DNA of 14,487 bases. Source: Baffinella frigidus. Taxonomy: Eukaryota; Cryptophyceae; Cryptomonadales; Baffinellaceae. Both the position numbers and the translations under genes were made by a program. Position 1 is the stretch's first letter. Each line of letters opens with the position of its first letter. The DNA is taken from assembly GCA_026770585.1 (NCBI GenBank), contig MU647017.1, positions 132,112 through 146,598 of the forward strand. Direction: 5' to 3'. The notes under the pieces were generated by a model. The model was not told the DNA's origin and did no database searches. It saw nothing but the letters and a program-made list of their open reading frames with translations. Shown here piece after piece: positions 12,088 through 14,487 of this stretch.

Positions 12088-12209
12088 CGCGATTTTATCG
12101 ATTGTATCCCAGATTTTGTTGGGTTTGGAGCCTTTTCTGAGCTGAACACACTTTTCGGGCTTGAAAATACCACGTTTTGTATAAAACATTGTTTAGAGGG
12201 ACGTCTTAC

Positions 12210-12348
12210 GCGAAGAGGAGGGTCGACTGCGACACGAGCGGCGGGAAGGCGGCGGGGGCCGCTGCGAGCGCTGACACGAACAGGCCCACCACAGGCGCAT
12301 CCCTCCTCCCTTCCTCCTCCTCATCTTCCTCCGGATCCGTGTCTCCAC
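12210..12348 (-). CDS. Acidic linker plus hydrophobic segment exon, intact copy
   Basis: Minus strand: TTGGGTGCTTTCAG acceptor and GTAAGA donor, both near consensus; 139 nt. Reads GGDTDPEEDEEEEGRRDAP, then VVGLFVSALAAAPAAFPPLV, SQSTLLFA. The acidic run is followed by about 22 mostly non-polar residues that could be a membrane segment, although proline and serine interrupt it. Paralogues at 12392, 12010, 11488 and 11325 share the frame. Probably an internal exon of a membrane protein; whether it joins the LRR exons to the right is inferred from order and strand. Confidence 0.6.
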
Positions 12349-12391
12349 CTGAAAGCACCCAACCCAGTTTAAGCACAAAAACCAAAGGGAC

Positions 12392-12493
12392 CGAGCGCGG
12401 ACACGAACAGACCCACCACTGCAGTATCGCCCCTCCCTTCCTCTTCTTCCTCCTCATCGTGACCCGCATCCTTGCCCGCCTCTGTGTCTCCGC
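12392..12493 (-). CDS. Acidic linker plus hydrophobic segment exon, second copy
   Basis: Minus strand: TTGGGTGCTTTCAG acceptor, then GGDTEAGKDAGHDEEEEEEG, RGDTAVVGLFVSALG and GPFGFCA with a stop at about 12369. The first GT after the shared part (12391) would end the exon at SALG. It diverges from the copy at 12210 exactly after VVGLFVSAL, so either the 3' half was deleted or a different C-terminus is encoded. Charged linker length also differs. Confidence 0.5.
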
Positions 12494-12610
12494 CTGAAAG
12501 CACCCAACCCGGTTTAGGCGCACCCAGAACGACCCTCCTCCTCGTACAAAGCCCCCTCCCAAACAGCTGTTTGTAAAGTTTCAAGATGCAGAACCCCTGA
12601 ACCGGGTTAG

Positions 12611-12706
12611 GGCACCTCGGACGGCGGCAGAGAGGCGGTTGTGGTTATCCGAGAGGGCGATGGATTCGAAAGCGCGGTTTTCGCGAAGCACGCTCGCAAA
12701 CGTTCC
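12611..12706 (-). CDS. LRR exon remnant (GTFASVLRENRAFESIALSD)
   Basis: Minus frame GTFASVLRENRAFESIALSD, NHNRLSAAVRGA. It aligns with the LRR at 12977-13075 (GAFASALRDNRGLASLDLSD). The LxxLxLxxN core is weakened: F, I and A replace consensus leucines, and the CAG acceptor before it is not preserved (GGTTGGGAACG). Still open over 32 codons. Possibly a decaying repeat of a ribonuclease-inhibitor-like LRR protein. Confidence 0.5.
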
Positions 12707-12803
12707 CAACCCACTTTAGGCGCACCTCTGAGTCGTACAACCCCCCCTCACAAAACAGCTGTTTGTAAAGTTGAAAGACGCAGACCCCTACACCGGGTCG
12801 GGG

Positions 12804-12863
12804 AAACACACCAGAAAAGAGGCGGATGTTGCCATCGGAAAGGTCGAGGGAGGCGAGCGCGCG
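12804..12863 (-). pseudogene. Partial LRR block (RALASLDLSDGNIRLFSGVF)
   Basis: Minus frame RALASLDLSDGNIRLFSGVF keeps the LxxLxLxxxxI pattern but lacks the preceding helix part (AGAFASALR). Flanked by CCCTAAA-like sequence upstream. No acceptor found. Confidence 0.55.
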
Positions 12864-12876
12864 GACACAAAACCCC

Positions 12877-12960
12877 TAAACCCTACCTAAACCGCACACC
12901 CTACCTAACCCTACACCCTAGGTAGGGTGCAGGGTTAAGGTAGGAGTTGGGTAGGGTTGG
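12877..12960. repeat. Telomere-like sequence with orientation switch
   Basis: CCCTAAACCCTACCTAAACC runs into AACCCTACACCCTAGGTAGGGTGCAGGGTT, an inverted junction (CACCCTAGGTAGGGTG) where the CCCTA strand changes from + to minus. Confidence 0.8.
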
Positions 12961-12976
12961 GGGGGTTTCGTGTGAC

Positions 12977-13075
12977 CGTGTTGCGCGGCGGCAGAGAGGC
13001 GAATGTGAATGTGGTTGTCAGAAAGGTCGAGGGAAGCTAGGCCGCGATTGTCGCGCAGCGCGCTCGCGAATGCTC
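12977..13075 (-). CDS. LRR exon, best copy
   Basis: Minus strand: CCCTTGGGCAG acceptor, GTCACACG as possible donor; 99 nt. After the border it reads GAFASALRDNRGLASLDLSD, NHIHIRLSAAAQH. The pattern AxALxxNxxLxxLDLSxNxI is that of ribonuclease-inhibitor / NLR-type leucine-rich repeats, a known protein-binding fold in which one exon often codes one repeat. Related repeats occur at 12611, 12804, 13186-13460, 13811 and 14377. The full gene must extend beyond the visible exons. Confidence 0.65.
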
Positions 13076-13110
13076 CTGCCCAAGGGTTTAGGGTTTCAGG
13101 CCAACCCTTA

Positions 13111-13152
13111 ACCCTCAACGCTCCTGCCCAAGGATCGCTCCTGCCCAAGGAT
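13111..13152 (-). pseudogene. Micro-duplicated LRR exon starts
   Basis: CGCTCCTGCCCAAGGAT occurs twice here; on the minus strand each is ATCCTTGGGCAG/GAGCG, the acceptor and first bases of the LRR exon. Further copies of the junction lie at 13071, 13457 and 13552. No exon body follows. Confidence 0.6.
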
Positions 13153-13185
13153 TTAGGTGCAAGGTGCATGGTTTAGAGTAAACTG

Positions 13186-13460
13186 TGGTTGAGGGGAATG
13201 AGAAGAGGTAGAGCCAATCTGGTAGGACTTGGCCAAAGCGAAGTTCGAACTAGCGAGATTGCGAACTTCTAGATGGACTCTTTTGGACATGTAGTGTTTT
13301 AAATTCAAATTTTGCAGTACAAATCGGTGTTTACTAATAATTACGGTCCATCTAGAAGTTCGCAATCTCGCAAGTTCGGACTTCGCTCTGGCCAAGTCCT
13401 ACCAGATTGGCTCTAGAGGGAGGCGCGGGCTCGGTTTTCGCGCAGCGCTCGCGAACGCTC
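13186..13460 (-). pseudogene. LRR exon copy split by the 203-bp element
   Basis: Minus strand: CCTTGGGCAG, GAGCGTTCGCGAGCG (GAFAS), a 2-nt deletion shifting the frame, then CGCGCCTCCCTC (RASL) up to TA and the element. Beyond it TACCTCTTCTCATTCCCCTC resembles the continuation DLSDN only loosely. A dead LRR copy. Confidence 0.6.
13211..13413 (-). mobile_element. 203-bp TA-flanked palindromic MITE, copy 2
   Basis: Same length and arms as 5533-5735, with the unique middle in reverse orientation (TTTTGGACATGTAGTGTTTT on +). TA at 13209-13210 and 13414-13415. Very few differences from copy 1, implying recent spread. Confidence 0.9.
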
Positions 13461-13482
13461 CTGCCCAAGGTTTGACGACCAG

Positions 13483-13614
13483 GGTTTAGGGGAAACCAGG
13501 GTTTAGGGGAAACCTACACCCTGAAGCACCATAAAAAATTTGCTGGCGAACGCTCCTGCCCGAGGGTGCAGGTGCATGGTTCATAGTGCATGGTTTAGGG
13601 GGTAAACCCTACAC
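13483..13614 (-). repeat. TTTAGGG-like repeats and truncated LRR start
   Basis: CAGGGTTTAGGGGAAAC twice, then at 13552 the minus-strand CCTCGGGCAG/GAGCGTTCGCCAGC, another LRR exon start without a body, then GTGCATGGTT repeats shared with 13160-13175. Confidence 0.6.
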
Positions 13615-13718
13615 CACCATCACGAATATGGTGGTGCCCCTTGAGATCACAGTGTTCTGGGTGTTGCAGAAGGGCAGACAGTCCAACGCAAGAGGGACAC
13701 CAGCAAGAACACCAACAC

Positions 13719-13800
13719 AAAAGAAAAAGAAGAAGAAAAAAGAGAAAAAAAGGGTCATGGAAGGAGAACAAGAACAAGAAGAGGAAGAACAAGAGGGAAC
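13719..13800. repeat. Polypurine tract
   Basis: AAGAAAAAGAAGAAGAAAAA-type A/G run. On the minus strand it is a long polypyrimidine tract upstream of nothing recognisable. The rest of 13615-13810 shows no supported gene. Confidence 0.85.
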
Positions 13801-13810
13801 AGAGACAGAC

Positions 13811-13905
13811 CGGCGCCGCGCGTGCCGATGAGGTTGCAGGAGAGGTCGAGGTGGGTGAGGGTGGCGTTGAGCGCCAGGCTCTGCGCCAGCGCCTCTGCCC
13901 CGTCC
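13811..13905 (-). CDS. LRR exon, second type
   Basis: Minus strand: GTTGGTGAGCAG acceptor, GTCTGTCT donor; 95 nt. Frame reads DGAEALAQSLALNATLTHLD, LSCNLIGTRGAG. A textbook RNase-inhibitor-like repeat (ALAxxLxxNxTLTxLDLSxNxIGxxGA), closer to consensus than 12977. A decayed copy lies at 14377. As the best-conserved LRR on this strand it anchors the direction of the right-hand gene. Confidence 0.7.
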
Positions 13906-13936
13906 CTGCTCACCAACAGTGTCAGATACCGCACGA

Positions 13937-14012
13937 CTCTCTCTCTCTCTCTCGCTCTCTCTCTCCCTCCATCTCCCTCTAACCCCCCCTCTCTCTCTCC
14001 CTCCCCCTGTCT
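13937..14012. repeat. (CT)n-rich tract
   Basis: CT dinucleotides with CCCTCC interruptions. Simple sequence. Confidence 0.95.
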
Positions 14013-14049
14013 CGCTCACGCCCGCCACATCACACGTTAACAGGGTAAC

Positions 14050-14147
14050 GGACTGAAACCCGGGTAGTTGAAATCCGGGTAGTTACTGACTGAAACCCGG
14101 GTAGTTTCAGTCACTACCCGGGTAGTGACTGAAACCCGGGTAGTTAC
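14050..14147. repeat. CCCGGGTAG inverted and direct repeat cluster
   Basis: GAAACCCGGGTAGTT-type units in both orientations, six CCGGGTAG copies in about 100 bp. The centre, 14104-14135, is a perfect 32-bp palindrome with half GTTTCAGTCACTACCC. Confidence 0.9.
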
Positions 14148-14242
14148 GCCTACGGTATTGCCTACGGCCGTAGGGGGCTAGGGGGGCTCCTGCGAGAAAC
14201 CCAAGTCTAGGGGAAACCAAGGTGTAGGGTTCCGGGAGATGT

Positions 14243-14243
14243 C

Positions 14244-14276
<33 letters not shown>

Positions 14277-14372
14277 GGTAGAGAGAGAGACAGGGTAGAG
14301 GGAGAGAGAGAGAGAGAGAGGGTAGAGAGAGAGACAGGGTAGAGAGAGAGAGAGAGAGGGTAGAGAGAGCGC
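14243..14372. repeat. (GA)n microsatellite with GGGTAGA interruptions
   Basis: GAGAGAGA runs broken every 30-40 bp by GGGTAGAGAGAGAGACAGGG. S/L-rich minus-strand frames here are artefacts. Confidence 0.97.
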
Positions 14373-14376
14373 GCGC

Positions 14377-14426
14377 GAGGTGTAGGTGGGTGAGGGTGGC
14401 GTTGCACGAGCGCCTCCGACCCGTCC
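14377..14426 (-). pseudogene. Decayed copy of the second-type LRR exon
   Basis: Minus strand: GTGTGAGCAG then GGACGGGTCGGAGGCGCTCG (DGSEAL), a 14-nt deletion relative to 13811-13905 that breaks the frame, then AACGCCACCCTCACCCACCT (NATLTHL). Acceptor kept. Confidence 0.7.
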
Positions 14427-14487
14427 CTGCTCACACGCCACACGCGTAAAAAAAAACCCTCTCTCTCGCGCGCGCGCATCTTTGTTC

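Larger units (their letters stand above)
12502..12863 (-). repeat. Tandem duplication of an LRR-bearing unit
   Basis: CCCAACCC(G/A)(G/C)TTTAGGCGCACC starts both units (12502 and 12705). CGTACAA...AAACAGCTGTTTGTAAAGTT with GCAGA(A)CCCCT...ACCGGGT follows in both (12543-12607 and 12734-12798), then an LRR block. About 200 bp each. Confidence 0.75.

Noticed and set aside
12041-12300. Plus-strand frame DTSGGKAAGAAASADTNRP repeated
   Set aside because: It is the shadow of VSALAAAPAAFPPLVSQ on minus, which has consensus acceptor and donor.
14178-14479. S/L-rich membrane-like frames on minus
   Set aside because: Translation of the GA microsatellite; only the LRR remnant at 14377-14426 has independent support.

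Overview
This looks like a repeat-rich nuclear region of a eukaryote with plant-type telomere-like DNA. CCCTAAA (TTTAGGG) arrays and variants are scattered through non-coding DNA. Short exon-like blocks carry GT-AG borders, there is no bacterial-style gene layout, and AATAAA signals and microsatellites are present. An alga, chromerid or dinoflagellate-like protist would fit; the lineage is an inference and no species is claimed. Nearly all long open frames are artefacts of simple repeats. The real coding signal was found by comparing duplicated blocks, which share protein frames and splice borders. No tRNA, rRNA or CRISPR array was seen.

Left part (about 0.29-9.25 kb, sense strand +). A gene of unknown function is broken into at least six exon types in order: exon a (VLADGDRGARQLFQ), exon b (RTEFSVFLDAPLAMSP), exon c (WHAALASPEMSAPLKELIV), exon d (ITEESVGELLHAAAKASS), exon e (EEDKYGVMMRQWRRSTWTD) and a terminal exon f (REYLLPEWIEGWMEGQ, ending in TGA). 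Each type occurs two to nine times. Intact copies keep clean splice borders; the others are truncated, carry stops or have lost splice sites. Exons e and f lie in a 1.5-2 kb direct segmental duplication (about 4660-6722 and 7842-9372). Each copy ends with a degenerate GAGGACATTCGC-type minisatellite, a perfect 41-bp palindrome and an AATAAA.

Middle (9.36-10.7 kb) is a mosaic of inverted repeats, TA-flanked palindromic elements and a CT microsatellite, with no convincing gene.

Right part (10.5-14.43 kb, sense strand -). From right to left lie leucine-rich-repeat exons (for example DNRGLASLDLSDNHI), then exons pairing an acidic linker with a hydrophobic segment (VVGLFVSALAAAPAAFPPLV), then KGVLENSLQGQALLVFQ exons with consensus donors. 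Again there are intact and decayed duplicates. One LRR membrane-protein gene, or remnants of a family, is an inference. The two gene sets are convergent.

Duplicated exons act as empty-site controls for many insertions. A 203-bp palindromic element flanked by TA sits once in the + gene (exon f copy) and once, reversed, in an LRR exon. A different 152-bp palindrome splits a hydrophobic exon. The region reads as a nursery of exon duplication and small DNA-element insertion rather than one clean intact locus.
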